Source: Psychrobacillus sp. FSL H8-0483 (GTDB lineage: Bacteria > Bacillota > Bacilli > Bacillales_A > Planococcaceae). From it: a DNA stretch of 64,000 bases. The notes under the pieces are model-generated. The model ran no database searches, was not told the origin of the DNA, and was given only the letters and a program-made list of their open reading frames with translations. The stretch covers positions 665,501 to 729,500 of the forward strand of contig NZ_CP152052.1 in assembly GCF_038637725.1 (NCBI RefSeq). Direction: 5' to 3'. The position numbers and the translations under genes were made by a program. Of this stretch, positions 1-9,808 are shown piece by piece; the stretch's first letter is position 1, and each line of letters opens with the position of its first letter.

Positions 1-198
1 AAAATTCCAGGCATGGATGGGATTCAAATTTTAACTAAGCTAAAAATAAGTCATCCCGATTTACCAGTCATGATGATGACGGCATATGGAGAACTCAATT
101 TAATCCAAGAAGCAATGAATTTAGGTGCCAGTCATTATTTTACAAAACCATTTGATATCTTTGAAGTGCGGGATGCTGTGAATAATTTAATAAAATAA
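1..198 (+). CDS. spo0F: Sporulation response regulator Spo0F, C-terminal part
   Basis: This is the last 65 codons of a CheY-like receiver domain; the frame is open from base 1 and reads KIPGMDGIQIL. Visible landmarks are the PGMDG stretch that follows the phospho-aspartate strand, the conserved switch Thr/Ala in MMTAYGE, and the KPFD motif with the conserved lysine. It ends just after the last receiver helix with no output domain, as expected for Spo0F, the single-domain phosphotransfer protein of the sporulation phosphorelay (KinA-Spo0F-Spo0B-Spo0A). Its position directly before fbaA matches the B. subtilis order. The phosphorylated aspartate itself lies upstream of the window. Confidence 0.85.
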   Translation, partial: KIPGMDGIQILTKLKISHPDLPVMMMTAYGELNLIQEAMNLGASHYFTKPFDIFEVRDAVNNLIK

Positions 199-210
199 GT
201 ACCTCGTAAG

Positions 211-238
211 CAGGCAGTGGAAAACATCGCCTGTTTTT
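211..238 (+). terminator. Intrinsic terminator after spo0F
   Basis: CAGGC and GCCTG arms enclose a 13-base loop and are followed by five T residues. The stem is short but placed right after the spo0F stop. Confidence 0.5.
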
Positions 239-305
239 GTTATGATAAGAGAGGTATAAAAGGAAAATAAATGAGTGAAAAAGTGAATAGAGGAGGTCCA
301 TTTGA

Positions 306-1163
306 ATGGCTTTAGTATCTATGAAAGAAATGCTTGAAAAAGGGAAAAAAGAAGGCTATGCAGTAGGACAATTCAACATTAACAATTTAGAATTTACACA
401 AGCTATATTACAAGCTGCTGAAGAAGAAAAATCACCTGTAATTCTAGGAGTTTCTGAAGGTGCAGCAAAATATATGGGTGGTTTCACAACAGTTGTACAT
501 ATGGTAAAGGGTTTGATGGAAGACTATCAAACGACTGTGCCAGTGGCAATTCACTTAGACCATGGCTCTAGCTTTGAAAAATGTAAAGCTGCAATTGACG
601 CAGGATTTACCTCTGTTATGATTGACGCTTCTCATCATCCATTTGAAGAAAACGTAGAAATTACGTCTAAAGTTGTAGAATATGCACATGCACGCAATGT
701 ATCAGTGGAAGCTGAACTTGGAACTGTTGGCGGACAAGAAGATGATGTAATTGCTGATGGTGTTATATATGCAGATCCAGCAGAATGTGCCGAACTAGTA
801 AAACGCACAGCTATTGATTGCTTAGCGCCAGCACTAGGCTCTGTTCATGGGCCATACAAAGGTGAACCAAACTTAGGATTTAAAGAAATGGAAGAAATCT
901 CTCAATTAGCGGATCTTCCACTAGTACTACATGGTGGTACAGGAATTCCAACGCATGATATTACACGTGCTATTTCTCTAGGTACAGCTAAAATTAATGT
1001 AAACACTGAAAACCAAATTGCTGCGACAAATGCAATTCGTGCGTATTTAGCGGAAAATGAACACCAATATGATCCACGCAAATATCTAATCCCAGCACGT
1101 GATGCAATTAAAGCAACTGTTATGGGCAAAATGCGTGAATTTGGAAGTTCGAATAGAGCATAA
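306..1163 (+). CDS. fbaA: Class II fructose-1,6-bisphosphate aldolase
   Basis: This 285-aa protein cleaves fructose-1,6-bisphosphate to dihydroxyacetone phosphate and glyceraldehyde-3-phosphate in glycolysis and gluconeogenesis. Zinc-dependent class II signatures are visible: HLDHG (residues 83-87) with the catalytic Asp and a zinc His, the acidic GGQEDD segment, and later zinc histidines in VHGPYKG and LHGGTGIP. The length fits the short Gram-positive FbaA type. An AGAGGAGG ribosome site precedes the ATG by about 8 bases. It lies between spo0F and the transaldolase gene, the usual Bacillales order. Confidence 0.97.
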   Translation: MALVSMKEMLEKGKKEGYAVGQFNINNLEFTQAILQAAEEEKSPVILGVSEGAAKYMGGFTTVVHMVKGLMEDYQTTVPVAIHLDHGSSFEKCKAAIDAGFTSVMIDASHHPFEENVEITSKVVEYAHARNVSVEAELGTVGGQEDDVIADGVIYADPAECAELVKRTAIDCLAPALGSVHGPYKGEPNLGFKEMEEISQLADLPLVLHGGTGIPTHDITRAISLGTAKINVNTENQIAATNAIRAYLAENEHQYDPRKYLIPARDAIKATVMGKMREFGSSNRA

Positions 1164-1440
1164 TGCAATATAAATAGATACAAGGAGAAGTGTTTTAATT
1201 AAACCTTCTTCTTAGAATATAGACAAATATTACTTCGAATGTGCCAATTTAGACTGTCTTGAAAACGCTTGGCAGTCGAGGTAACCTAAGTTAAAGAAAT
1301 TCTTGTGGGAACTTTTACCGTTTTTCTGTGAAGAGCTTTGCGCAAGAGTACATTTAAAACATATTTATCAACAGTCTTAGGAGAAGTGTTCAGTTTAGAA
1401 CCTTCTCCTGTTTTTCCATTATGAGGAGGATATTATTAAT
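1164..1440 (+). other. Gene-free spacer with a duplicated terminator-like sequence
   Basis: No ORF is convincing here. An AAGGAGAAG...CTTCTTCTT hairpin-like sequence near 1183-1213 is repeated in better form at 1379-1415. Between the two copies is about 165 bp that includes the string GAGCTTTGCGCAAGAG (1332-1347), closely matched at 36881-36900. The arrangement suggests a small insertion that split or duplicated the fbaA terminator; this is inference. Confidence 0.4.
1379..1415 (+). terminator. Intrinsic terminator upstream of the transaldolase gene
   Basis: AGGAGAAG (1379-1386) pairs with CTTCTCCT (1402-1409), with further GTTC/GAAC pairing inside the loop, followed by GTTTTT. Confidence 0.7.
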
Positions 1441-2088
1441 ATGAAATTTTTTATCGATACGGCTAACTTTGAAGAAATAAAAGAAGCACACGCTTGGGGT
1501 ATTTTATCAGGTGTAACGACAAATCCATCACTTGTTGCGAAAGAAAACATTTCATTTCATGATCGCCTTCGCGAAATTACAGCACTAGTAGATGGTTCTG
1601 TCAGCGCAGAAGTAATTGCATTAGACGCTGAAGGCATGATTAAAGAAGGTAGAGAGCTTGCTGCAATTGCACCAAACATTACAGTTAAACTCCCGATGAC
1701 ACCAGAAGGCCTGAAAGCATGTTCAGTATTCCGTTCAGAAGGCATTAAAACAAATGTCACACTTATTTTTAGTGCAAACCAAGCGCTACTTGCAGCCCGT
1801 GCAGGTGCAACATATGTATCTCCTTTCTTAGGACGCCTAGACGATATTGGTCATGATGGAATGGAATTGATTGCAAAAATTGCTCAAATCTTTGATATCC
1901 ACCAAATCGATACAGAAATTATTGCCGCTTCAATTAGACATCCTCAACATATTACAGATGCAGCACTAAATGGTGCGCATATTTCTACAACACCATTTAA
2001 AGTATTAAAACAACTTTTTCATCATCCTTTAACAGACAAAGGGATTGAAGGATTTCTAGCAGATTGGAACAATCGTAAAAGCGAGTAA
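1441..2088 (+). CDS. tal: Transaldolase-like fructose-6-phosphate aldolase
   Basis: This 215-aa protein belongs to the short transaldolase/FSA family (B. subtilis YwjH). Family marks are the N-terminal FFIDTAN, GVTTNPS at residues 24-30, and the Schiff-base lysine K83 in [10 protein letters not shown]. Such short enzymes act in the non-oxidative pentose phosphate pathway, or as fructose-6-phosphate aldolases; sequence alone does not separate the two. A GAGGAGG site sits 10 bases before the ATG. The gene is followed after 20 bases by murAB, as in B. subtilis. Confidence 0.93.
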   Translation: MKFFIDTANFEEIKEAHAWGILSGVTTNPSLVAKENISFHDRLREITALVDGSVSAEVIALDAEGMIKEGRELAAIAPNITVKLPMTPEGLKACSVFRSEGIKTNVTLIFSANQALLAARAGATYVSPFLGRLDDIGHDGMELIAKIAQIFDIHQIDTEIIAASIRHPQHITDAALNGAHISTTPFKVLKQLFHHPLTDKGIEGFLADWNNRKSE

Positions 2089-2108
2089 CAAGATGAAGGA
2101 GAAACATT

Positions 2109-3386
2109 ATGGAAGTTTATAAAATAAAAGGAGGTAATCGCCTCCAAGGAACGATAAAAGTAAGCGGAGCGAAGAATAGCGCAGTAGCGCTTATTCCCGC
2201 TTCTTTATTGGCGAACTCTCCTGTTACAATTGAAGGTTTACCAGAAATTTTAGACGTATGGACATTAAAAGAGATTCTAGAAGAAGTGGGAGCAACTGTT
2301 ACTTTTGAAAACGGTACGATGACAATTGACCCAACACATATAGTGGATATGCCGCTACCTAACGGGAATATTAAAAAGCTTCGTGCTTCATATTATTTAA
2401 TGGGTGCTTTACTTGGACGATTTAAGAAAGCAGCGATTGGGTTGCCAGGTGGATGCCATCTAGGTCCACGTCCAATCGACCAACATATTAAAGGCTTTGA
2501 AGCATTAGGTGCATCTGTAACCAATGAACATGGAGCTATTTATTTGCGGACAGATGAATTAGTCGGGTCCAAAATATACCTAGATGTCGTAAGTGTGGGA
2601 GCTACCATTAATATTATGCTTGCTGCAGTCCTAGCAAAAGGTAGAACAATCATAGAAAATGCTGCAAAAGAACCAGAAATCATTGATGTTGCGACTCTTT
2701 TAAGTAATATGGGCGCGAATATTAAAGGTGCTGGAACAAATGTCATTCGAATTGATGGTGTGAAAGAACTGCATGGCACGAAGCACACAATTATTCCAGA
2801 TCGTATTGAAGCTGGAACATTTATGATTATGGCTGCGGTTGCTGGAGACGGCATTACGATCGATAATGTCATCCCTTTTCATGTCGAAGCTTTAACAGCG
2901 AAGCTTCGTGAAATGGGTGTCGGAGTAGAAGAATTTGAAGAAAAAATTTACATTGCAAAGCCGAAGAATTTACAGGCTGTGGATGTTAAAACACTTGTTT
3001 ATCCTGGATTTCCAACGGATTTACAACAACCTTTTTCCGTATTAATGACGCAAGCGGCAGGAACATCTGTCATTACGGATTCGATTTATTCGGCACGTTT
3101 TAAACAAATTGATGAATTGCGCCGGATGAATGCTAACGGCCGTGTAGATGGTAGAACAGCGATTATTACAGGTCCGGCAAAGCTAGAATCAGCCACAGTA
3201 CGTGCAAGTGATTTGAGAGCGGGTGCAGCATTAGTTCTTGCAGGATTAATTGCGGATGGCGAAACAGAAATTCAAGATATTTTCCATATCGAGCGTGGAT
3301 ATAGTTCCATTATTGAAAAGCTTCAAGGAATTGGAGCAGACATTCGAAGAGTGGAAATAAAAGAAGTCGAAGTAAATAACGAATAA
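2109..3386 (+). CDS. murAB: UDP-N-acetylglucosamine 1-carboxyvinyltransferase (second paralogue)
   Basis: This 425-aa enzyme transfers enolpyruvate from PEP to UDP-GlcNAc, the first committed step of peptidoglycan synthesis in the cytoplasm. The EPSP-synthase-like repeats are intact. K22/N23 of the substrate site (SGAKNS) and the fosfomycin-target cysteine C116 in [10 protein letters not shown] are present. Low-GC Gram-positives carry two paralogues; this one follows the transaldolase gene, which identifies it as the MurAB/MurZ type, while the copy at 26.5 kb follows the atp operon. An AAGGAG site precedes the ATG. Confidence 0.95.
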   Translation: MEVYKIKGGNRLQGTIKVSGAKNSAVALIPASLLANSPVTIEGLPEILDVWTLKEILEEVGATVTFENGTMTIDPTHIVDMPLPNGNIKKLRASYYLMGALLGRFKKAAIGLPGGCHLGPRPIDQHIKGFEALGASVTNEHGAIYLRTDELVGSKIYLDVVSVGATINIMLAAVLAKGRTIIENAAKEPEIIDVATLLSNMGANIKGAGTNVIRIDGVKELHGTKHTIIPDRIEAGTFMIMAAVAGDGITIDNVIPFHVEALTAKLREMGVGVEEFEEKIYIAKPKNLQAVDVKTLVYPGFPTDLQQPFSVLMTQAAGTSVITDSIYSARFKQIDELRRMNANGRVDGRTAIITGPAKLESATVRASDLRAGAALVLAGLIADGETEIQDIFHIERGYSSIIEKLQGIGADIRRVEIKEVEVNNE

Positions 3387-3482
3387 TATACCAGTAAATC
3401 CTATTTGACAAATATGCTACAATGATACAGGAAGAAACACATTCTAGAATATATAAACCGTAAAACGGGAGGCACATATTAG

Positions 3483-4445
3483 ATGGAACGTAGTTTATCA
3501 ATGGAATTAGTCCGAGTAACAGAAGCAGCAGCAATTGCATCTGCTCGTTGGATGGGACGCGGATTAAAAAATGAAGCAGATGACGCAGCAACTACTGCAA
3601 TGCGTACAGTATTTGACACAATCCCAATGGAAGGTGTCGTTGTAATTGGGGAAGGTGAAATGGACGAAGCACCGATGTTATATATCGGAGAAAAGCTTGG
3701 ACATGGATCTGGAGGACCTCAAGTAGATGTAGCAGTAGATCCGTTAGAAGGTACAAATATCGTAGCTTCTGGTGGATGGAATGCACTAGCAGTTCTTGCA
3801 GTTGCAGATCGCGGAAACCTTCTTCATGCTCCTGACATGTATATGGAAAAACTTGCTGTAGGTCCTGAATCTGTAGGTCAAGTGGACATTAACGCATCCG
3901 TACTTGATAATTTACGAGCAGTAGCTCGTGCAAAAAACAAAGATATCGAAGACGTTGTAGCAACAATACTTGGTCGTCCACGTCACCAAAAAATTATCGA
4001 CGAAATTAGAGCCGCTGGCGCACGCATCAAGCTAATTACGGATGGCGATGTAGCAGGAGCTATTAATACGGCATTTGATAACACAGGTGTTGATATTTTA
4101 TTTGGTATGGGTGGAGCTCCTGAAGGGGTAATCTCAGCTGTAGGTTTAAAATGTCTAGGTGGAGAAATCCAAGGGAAGCTTGTCCCACAAGATGATGCAG
4201 AGCTTGCACGTTGTCTTAAAATGGGTCTTGATGTGAATAAAGTTTTACGTATGGAAGACTTAGTAAAAGGTGACGATGCAATCTTCGCAGCAACTGGAGT
4301 AACTGACGGAGAGCTTCTTCGCGGAGTACAATTTAAAGGCGCTTTTGGTTCTACACATTCCATCGTTATGCGTGCAAAATCAGGAACTATTCGATTTGTA
4401 GAAGGACGTCATAGCTTAAACAAAAAACCGAATTTAGTTCTATAA
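3483..4445 (+). CDS. glpX: Class II fructose-1,6-bisphosphatase
   Basis: This 320-aa protein of the GlpX family hydrolyses fructose-1,6-bisphosphate to fructose-6-phosphate in gluconeogenesis. The lithium-sensitive phosphatase motifs are seen: [11 protein letters not shown] near residues 56-66, DPLEGTN at 86-92, and TDGDVAGAI further on. The length matches family members. It starts at ATG after a GGGAGG site and lies between murAB and rho, as in B. subtilis (ywjI). Confidence 0.95.
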   Translation: MERSLSMELVRVTEAAAIASARWMGRGLKNEADDAATTAMRTVFDTIPMEGVVVIGEGEMDEAPMLYIGEKLGHGSGGPQVDVAVDPLEGTNIVASGGWNALAVLAVADRGNLLHAPDMYMEKLAVGPESVGQVDINASVLDNLRAVARAKNKDIEDVVATILGRPRHQKIIDEIRAAGARIKLITDGDVAGAINTAFDNTGVDILFGMGGAPEGVISAVGLKCLGGEIQGKLVPQDDAELARCLKMGLDVNKVLRMEDLVKGDDAIFAATGVTDGELLRGVQFKGAFGSTHSIVMRAKSGTIRFVEGRHSLNKKPNLVL

Positions 4446-4463
4446 AGTGAAACTTCCTAATGT

Positions 4464-4489
4464 ATACCCGGTGAAATACTGCCGGGTAT
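4464..4489 (+). terminator. Possible terminator between glpX and rho
   Basis: A perfect ATACCCGG/CCGGGTAT stem with a 10-base loop. The tail (CCTCTTATT) is poor in T, so it may be a weak terminator or only an mRNA 3' stabiliser. Confidence 0.4.
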
Positions 4490-4567
4490 CCTCTTATTAA
4501 ACTTCTTTCCCTTATAAATCCTGAAAATAGTAAACAATAAAATATAATAAAGAGTGGTGCGTTGCTT

Positions 4568-5851
4568 ATGACACAAACAACAATTAACGAATTAGAAAAT
4601 ATGACGCTGAAAGAGCTCTATACACTAGCGCGCAAATATAAAGTTGCTGCTTATAGTAAATTATCAAAAAAAGAACTTATTTTTGCTATTTTAAAATCTC
4701 GTGCAGAACAAGAAGGATTTTTCTTCATGGAAGGCGTTTTAGAAATTATCCAACAAGAGGGCTTCGGTTTCTTACGACCAATCAACTATTCTCCTAGTTC
4801 CGAGGATATTTACATTTCTGCATCCCAAATTAGAAGATTTGACCTTCGTAACGGAGATAAAGTAACAGGAAAAGTTCGCCCACCAAAAGAAAGTGAACGT
4901 TACTATGGTCTTCTACATGTAGAATTGGTAAACGGTGAAGACCCAGAAATTGCAAAAGAACGTGTGCATTTTCCAGGACTTACAGCATTATATCCAGATC
5001 GTCATATAACGCTTGAAACAACACCAGATAAATTATCAACACGTATAATGGATTTAGTAGCACCAGTAGGGTATGGACAACGTGGTTTAATTGTTGCGCC
5101 TCCAAAAGCAGGTAAAACTTTATTAATTAAAGAGATTGCAAATGCGATAACAACGAATCATCCGAATGCAGAACTAATTGTGCTATTAATAGACGAGCGT
5201 CCTGAAGAAGTAACAGACATTGAACGTTCAGTTAAAGCAGATGTAGTAAGTTCAACATTTGATGAAGTACCAGAAAACCACGTGAAAGTAGCAGAGCTAG
5301 TGTTAGAAAGAGCGATGCGCTTAGTAGAGCATAAGCGTGATGTTATCATTCTAATGGATTCTATTACACGCCTTGCACGTGCATACAATTTAGTAATCCC
5401 ACCAAGCGGTCGTACATTATCTGGGGGTATTGACCCAGCTGCATTCCACCGTCCTAAACGATTTTTTGGAGCGGCACGAAATATTGAAGAAGGCGGAAGT
5501 TTAACAATTCTTGCGACTGCTTTAATTGATACAGGCTCACGTATGGATGAAGTTATCTATGAAGAGTTCAAAGGAACAGGTAACTTAGAACTTCATTTAG
5601 ATAGACATCTTGCAGAGCGCCGAATTTTCCCTGCAATCGACATTCGTCGTTCTGGAACGAGAAAAGAAGAACTTCTTATTCCAAAAGACCAGCTCGACAA
5701 ATTATGGGCAATTCGCAAAACGTTTTCCGATTCATCCGATTTTGCGGAACGTTTCTTGAAAAAGCTTCGCCAAAGCAAAACAAACGAAGCATTTTTTGAA
5801 CAATTAGCTGTAGAAATGAAAGCACACCGGAGTGGAAAAGTAACGCTATAA
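4568..5851 (+). CDS. rho: Transcription termination factor Rho
   Basis: This 427-aa hexameric RNA helicase terminates Rho-dependent transcripts. In order: a Rho N-terminal SAP-like domain (about residues 1-50), a cold-shock-type RNA-binding domain (GFGFLRP region, about 55-120), and a RecA-like ATPase with Walker A APPKAGKT and Walker [11 protein letters not shown]. The frame is also open from a TTG at 4562, two codons earlier; ATG 4568 is preferred but the ribosome site is weak either way. rpmE normally follows directly, but here a repeat-rich 770-bp spacer intervenes. Confidence 0.96.
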   Translation: MTQTTINELENMTLKELYTLARKYKVAAYSKLSKKELIFAILKSRAEQEGFFFMEGVLEIIQQEGFGFLRPINYSPSSEDIYISASQIRRFDLRNGDKVTGKVRPPKESERYYGLLHVELVNGEDPEIAKERVHFPGLTALYPDRHITLETTPDKLSTRIMDLVAPVGYGQRGLIVAPPKAGKTLLIKEIANAITTNHPNAELIVLLIDERPEEVTDIERSVKADVVSSTFDEVPENHVKVAELVLERAMRLVEHKRDVIILMDSITRLARAYNLVIPPSGRTLSGGIDPAAFHRPKRFFGAARNIEEGGSLTILATALIDTGSRMDEVIYEEFKGTGNLELHLDRHLAERRIFPAIDIRRSGTRKEELLIPKDQLDKLWAIRKTFSDSSDFAERFLKKLRQSKTNEAFFEQLAVEMKAHRSGKVTL

Positions 5852-5902
5852 TCTACCTGCGGGTTTTATATTCGATATTCCTTATAGATGAATTTAGAAG
5901 AG

Positions 5903-6187
5903 GAGGGGCTGTCCCTAAAGTCATATAGTGACTGAGAGATGGTCCCTTTTCCAATGTATTGATTTCCGTTCCAGACGGACGCTTTCCGCGGGCATGGCTT
6001 CAGTCTCCTCGTCGCTATCGCTCCTGCGGGGCCTTCAGCTCACGCTATTCCCGCTGGAGTCGCCGTCTTCCACTACATTCAATTGCCTACAAAAATAGTA
6101 GTTTTATAAAAAGTATACAAAAAACAGGTGTAGAAAAAGACTCGTTTTTCTACACCTGCTTCAATTTATGGGCTTATTGGACTCTTT
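5903..6187 (+). mobile_element. MITE-like repeat element, copy 1
   Basis: A non-coding element of about 285 bp is inserted between rho and rpmE. The left end carries GGGGCTGTCC; the right end holds a strong hairpin (CAGGTGTAG...CTACACCTG, about 6124-6159) and then a degenerate terminal repeat. A GC-rich core of 143 bp (5953-6095) contains the string GACGCTTTCCGCGGGC, of a type often seen between genes in Bacillaceae. Copy 2 at 16272-16562 has the same core in the same direction but both end segments inverted. Reading frames across it are not supported as genes. Terminal GGCTGTCC repeats suggest mobilisation by an IS transposase not present here (inference). Confidence 0.7.
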
Positions 6188-6291
6188 GGCTACTTACTGT
6201 ATTAAGGAAAGTGGCTATTTATTCATTTTCAAAAGCTTTAGCACTTCTATTACAAGTAGCTATGGAGAGTGACGGACGAACCACTACCAGA

Positions 6292-6359
6292 TGATTATCG
6301 AAAAAATGCGGAAGGATGCGACAAAGTCGCATCCTTCCGCATCAAGAAATCTCGATAAT
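6292..6359. repeat. Large perfect palindrome between rho and rpmE
   Basis: A 17-bp perfect stem (6306-6322 with 6326-6342, three-A loop) is enclosed by a second pair of arms, ATTATCGA (6292-6299) and TCGATAAT (6352-6359). No T-tract follows on either side, so a simple terminator is unlikely. It resembles a REP-type or transposon-end palindrome. Confidence 0.65.
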
Positions 6360-6385
6360 GGTGTAGAACTCGTTCAGTTCCAAGC
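6360..6385 (+). repeat. Short dispersed repeat, copy 1
   Basis: The string TGTAGAACTCG-T-TCAGTTCCAAGC recurs with one change (C for T) at 11454-11480 upstream of mntP. Both copies are intergenic and on the same strand. Confidence 0.5.
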
Positions 6386-6621
6386 ACTTTACATCTTTTT
6401 ACTAAACTTCTTTACTTCACAAACTACTAATATCTTTTAGCAAGTCAGAAAAGGAATTAAAAAACTAACGACTTGTATATCCAAGATAGACATGTTATTA
6501 TATTTAACGTAAGTTTATACATTTCTGCTACATATGCGATTGACATCAATCGGATCGTGTAAGGTATCAGTTTCATAACCAACTCTGTTCCAGATGGTTC
6601 AGGGCGAGAGGAGAGATAGAG

Positions 6622-6831
6622 ATGAAAGCAGGAATTCATCCCGATTACAAAGAAGCAACAGTAACATGTTCATGTGGTAACGCATTTACAACTGGTTCTG
6701 TTAAATCAAGCATTAGTGTCGAGTTCTGTAACGAATGTCACCCATTCTATACTGGACGTCAGAAATTCGCAGCTGCGGATGGCCGTGTTGATCGCTTCAA
6801 CAAAAAATACGGAATTCAAGAAGAAAACTAA
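6622..6831 (+). CDS. rpmE: 50S ribosomal protein L31 (zinc-binding form)
   Basis: This 69-aa protein has the four zinc ligands C16-x-C18 and C36-xx-C39, marking the C+ (RpmE) form rather than the zinc-free YtiA type. It carries the typical MKxxIHPxYK start and ends with a basic NKKYG tail. An AGAGGAGAG site precedes the ATG. It is a component of the large ribosomal subunit and a zinc store in Bacillus. A strong terminator follows at once. Confidence 0.96.
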   Translation: MKAGIHPDYKEATVTCSCGNAFTTGSVKSSISVEFCNECHPFYTGRQKFAAADGRVDRFNKKYGIQEEN

Positions 6832-6838
6832 AAGCAAA

Positions 6839-6878
6839 ATACCTGTAGAGCACATTGTGCTTTACAGGTATTTTTGTT
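6839..6878 (+). terminator. Intrinsic terminator after rpmE
   Basis: ATACCTGTA...TACAGGTAT with an inner AGCACA/TGTGCT stem, followed by TTTTTGTTT. It may also work in reverse. Confidence 0.85.
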
Positions 6879-7014
6879 TGAAAGTGATAATTCATGCGAT
6901 TTTTTTTGCATTTGGACATTTTCCAATATTCACCTACATTTAAACAGGACCATATGTTATAAATATATAGAGGAAAAAGAATATTTACAGACACGATTTA
7001 TAAGGAGATATACA

Positions 7015-7587
7015 ATGGCGCAATTATTTTTTAAGCATGGTGCAATGAATAGTGGAAAATCAATTGAAATTCTAAAAGTGGCACATAATTATGAAGAACA
7101 AAATAAACCCGTCATTATTTTTACACCTGGAATTGATACGCGGGATGAAGTTGGACATGTTTCCAGTAGAATAGGCTTAAAAAGAAAAGCTATTGCTATT
7201 TACGACGAAACCAACTTATATGACTTAGTGAAAGAACACTCTCCAAAACCATATTGCGTTCTGATCGACGAAGTACAGTTTTTGAAAAAAGAACATGTTT
7301 TACAATTAACGAAAATTGTAGATGAATTAAATATACCAGTAATGGGATTCGGCTTAAAAAATGACTTTCAAAACGAAATGTTTGAAGGTAGCCGATATAT
7401 GTTAATTTACGCTGATAAAATTGAAGAAATGAAGACAATTTGCTGGTTCTGCCATAAAAAAGCGATTATGAATTTACGTGTAGATGAAGATGGGAAACCA
7501 GTTTATACTGGTGAACAAATTCAAATTGGTGGCAATGATGCTTACTATCCGGTTTGTCGGAAGTGCCATGCCAACCCACCTTTATAA
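7015..7587 (+). CDS. tdk: Thymidine kinase
   Basis: This 190-aa type II thymidine kinase salvages thymidine to dTMP. The P-loop GAMNSGKS is at residues 9-16, the catalytic acidic strand is CVLIDEVQF, and a C-terminal zinc ribbon is formed by CWFC and CRKC. The frame is open further upstream (from about 6874), but that extension runs over the rpmE terminator. AAGGAGATATAC right before ATG 7015 fixes the start. Confidence 0.95.
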   Translation: MAQLFFKHGAMNSGKSIEILKVAHNYEEQNKPVIIFTPGIDTRDEVGHVSSRIGLKRKAIAIYDETNLYDLVKEHSPKPYCVLIDEVQFLKKEHVLQLTKIVDELNIPVMGFGLKNDFQNEMFEGSRYMLIYADKIEEMKTICWFCHKKAIMNLRVDEDGKPVYTGEQIQIGGNDAYYPVCRKCHANPPL

Positions 7588-7597
7588 AATGCCATGC

Positions 7598-7636
7598 AAA
7601 AATTCACTAATTTCTATAGGGGTTAGTGAATTTTTT
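7598..7636 (+). terminator. Intrinsic terminator after tdk
   Basis: AAAATTCACTAA pairs with TTAGTGAATTTT around a 12-base loop and runs into six T residues. Confidence 0.85.
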
Positions 7637-7834
7637 CATGCGGATAAATGGTAGAGGTCTAGATTTGTGAATTGGTCTTGAGTGGAATGAAATAAGTATC
7701 GTTTAACCATTTTACGTAAAAAATAAGTAGAATTAATGACATGCACTTAAGTAATCACTCAGAAAAAGTAGCGGTGACATCACTTTTTCTTTATAATAGT
7801 ACTATTAGACACTTAAACGAACGAGGTGAGCTCG

Positions 7835-8914
7835 ATGTTTGATCGATTACAATCGGTAGAAGATCGTTATGATAAATTAAATGAATTGCTTAGTGACCCG
7901 GATGTGGTTAATGATTTAAATAAGCTGAGACAATATTCAAAAGAACAATCGGACCTACAAAACACAGTAGATGCCTATCGCGAATACAAAGAAGTGAAAA
8001 GTCAGTATAAAGATGCGAAGATTATGCTAGATGATAAGCTAGATGCGGATATGCGTGAAATGGTGAAAGAAGAAGTAAATGATTTGGAAGCTCAGATCGT
8101 GGAACTGGAAGTACGTCTCAAGGTTTTATTGATTCCAAAAGATCCTAATGATGACAAGAACGTTATCATGGAGATTCGGGGAGCAGCTGGAGGAGACGAA
8201 GCAGCTTTATTTGCAGGTAATTTGTTCCGTATGTACAGTCGCTATGCAGAAACGCAAAACTGGAAAATTGATATCATGGATTCCTCTCCTACAGGACTTG
8301 GGGGCTTCAAAGAAATCATTTTCATGATTAATGGAAGCAATGCCTATTCCAAAATGAAGTATGAAAATGGTGCACATCGTGTACAACGCGTTCCGGAAAC
8401 AGAATCTGGCGGCCGTATTCATACGTCAACTGCAACAGTTGCGGTACTTCCGGAGGCGGAGGAAGTAGAAGTGGAAATCCATGAAAAGGATATTCGTACT
8501 GATACATTTGCATCATCAGGTGCAGGTGGACAATCGGTTAATACAACCATGTCTGCTGTCCGTCTTACGCATTTACCAACCGGAATTACGGTTTCAATGC
8601 AAGATGAAAAATCGCAAATTAAAAACAAAGAAAAGGCAATGAAGATTCTTCGAGCACGCGTTGCTGATAAATTCCGTCAAGAAGCGCAAGCAGAATATGA
8701 TGCTGTACGAAAATCAGCAGTAGGTACTGGAGACCGATCCGAACGAATTCGCACCTATAATTATCCGCAAAATCGTGTGACGGATCACCGTATTGGCTTA
8801 ACGATACAAAAACTAGACCAAATTTTGGAAGGTAAGCTAGATGAAGTAGTCGATGCACTAATCGTAGAAGATCAAGCGGAAAAATTAGAAAGATTGAATG
8901 ACACCAATGTGTAA
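7835..8914 (+). CDS. prfA: Peptide chain release factor 1
   Basis: This 359-aa factor decodes UAA and UAG. The GGQ hydrolysis motif is in SGAGGQSVN, preceded by the [14 protein letters not shown] block typical of class I factors. A GTG three codons upstream (7826) is in frame, but the GAGGTGAG ribosome site lies across it, so ATG 7835 is chosen. The end overlaps the start of prmC, which encodes the methylase that modifies the GGQ glutamine. Confidence 0.96.
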   Translation: MFDRLQSVEDRYDKLNELLSDPDVVNDLNKLRQYSKEQSDLQNTVDAYREYKEVKSQYKDAKIMLDDKLDADMREMVKEEVNDLEAQIVELEVRLKVLLIPKDPNDDKNVIMEIRGAAGGDEAALFAGNLFRMYSRYAETQNWKIDIMDSSPTGLGGFKEIIFMINGSNAYSKMKYENGAHRVQRVPETESGGRIHTSTATVAVLPEAEEVEVEIHEKDIRTDTFASSGAGGQSVNTTMSAVRLTHLPTGITVSMQDEKSQIKNKEKAMKILRARVADKFRQEAQAEYDAVRKSAVGTGDRSERIRTYNYPQNRVTDHRIGLTIQKLDQILEGKLDEVVDALIVEDQAEKLERLNDTNV

Positions 8915-9764
8915 GACAATTTATGAGGCCCTAAACCGGGCTTCTTCTTTTTTAGAGGAAAATAATCGGGAAAAAGAAGTCGCTCGTTATTTACTGCAGC
9001 ACGTGCTTGGGAAAAATTATTCACAATTAATGATGGCCATGTATGATGCGATATCCAAAGAAGACTTCCAAATATTTTGGAATTACGTGGAAGAGCATAC
9101 AACAGGTAGGCCTTTTCAATATATTATTGGACAGGAAACATTTTACGATCGAAATTTTGTCGTCAATGAACATGTCTTAATTCCTCGTCCAGAAACAGAA
9201 GAGTTAATAGAAGAAGTAAAAAAACGCATGGACACTGTTTTTGAACCCAATAAACGCTTAATGATTGCAGACATTGGAACAGGAAGCGGTGCCATCGCAA
9301 TTACGATAAAAAAAGAAATGCCGGATGTTGTTGTTACGGCAACTGATATTTCTAACGAAGCACTTCAAGTAGCAAGCAAAAATGCACAGCTTCTAGAGGC
9401 AGAAATCCAATTTAAACAAGGAGATTTACTAGCTCCAATAGCCAATCAAAAATGGGACATAATTTTATCGAATCCTCCCTATATTGGACAACACGAAGCT
9501 AAATCTCTTTCAGACACAGTAGTTGATTTTGAACCACATCTTGCTCTATTTGCAGAGGAAGATGGGCTGCAACTCTATCGAAAAATGACGGAGCAGCTTC
9601 CACATATGATGAATGTTCCAAGTTTTATTGGATTTGAAATTGGCTATGAACAAGGTCCAGCTGTTGAAAGTATGCTACAATCTGCTTTTCCAAATGCCAC
9701 AGTGGAAATCGTGAAAGATATTAATCAAAAAAATAGATTTGTTTTTTGTACAATAATTGAATAA
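8898..9764 (+). CDS. prmC: Release factor glutamine methyltransferase
   Basis: This 288-aa SAM-dependent enzyme N5-methylates the glutamine of the GGQ motif in RF1 and RF2. An N-terminal helical domain (about residues 1-90) is followed by a Rossmann methyltransferase fold with SAM motif [13 protein letters not shown] and catalytic NPPY in SNPPYIGQ. It overlaps prfA by 17 bases in another frame, implying translational coupling to its substrate's gene. A second in-frame ATG lies at 8907. Confidence 0.94.
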   Translation: MTPMCKTIYEALNRASSFLEENNREKEVARYLLQHVLGKNYSQLMMAMYDAISKEDFQIFWNYVEEHTTGRPFQYIIGQETFYDRNFVVNEHVLIPRPETEELIEEVKKRMDTVFEPNKRLMIADIGTGSGAIAITIKKEMPDVVVTATDISNEALQVASKNAQLLEAEIQFKQGDLLAPIANQKWDIILSNPPYIGQHEAKSLSDTVVDFEPHLALFAEEDGLQLYRKMTEQLPHMMNVPSFIGFEIGYEQGPAVESMLQSAFPNATVEIVKDINQKNRFVFCTIIE

Positions 9765-9788
9765 GTTATGAATCTATTGGTAACAATG
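9759..9788 (+). promoter_or_regulatory. Candidate sigmaF promoter of spoIIR
   Basis: GAATA (9759-9763), 15-base spacer, GGTAACAATG (9779-9788). This fits the sigmaF pattern GYATA-N15-GGNNANANTR with one -35 mismatch. spoIIR is a sigmaF gene in B. subtilis. The predicted start would fall at the AAGGAGG ribosome site, giving a very short leader, as also seen for spoIIQ. Confidence 0.45.
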
Positions 9789-9808
9789 TTCCTAAGGAGG
9801 AATGTTAC

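Larger units (their letters stand above)
6188..6621 (+). other. Gene-free spacer before rpmE
   Basis: No gene is seen. It contains the palindrome at 6292-6359 and a short dispersed repeat at 6360-6385, then AT-rich sequence. The last 80 bases before rpmE include possible AACC/GGTT pairing (about 6579-6600) and might be a ribosomal-protein L31 leader RNA; that idea rests on position only. Confidence 0.3.

Noticed and set aside
2109-3386. murAB as a redundant pseudogene of murAA
   Set aside because: Both copies are full length with intact catalytic cysteine; two MurA enzymes are normal in low-GC Gram-positives.
5959-6294. 111-codon open frame in the rho-rpmE spacer
   Set aside because: It runs through the MITE-like repeat; its Arg-rich translation is an accident of the GC-rich core, and the related frame at 16341-16562 diverges after the core.
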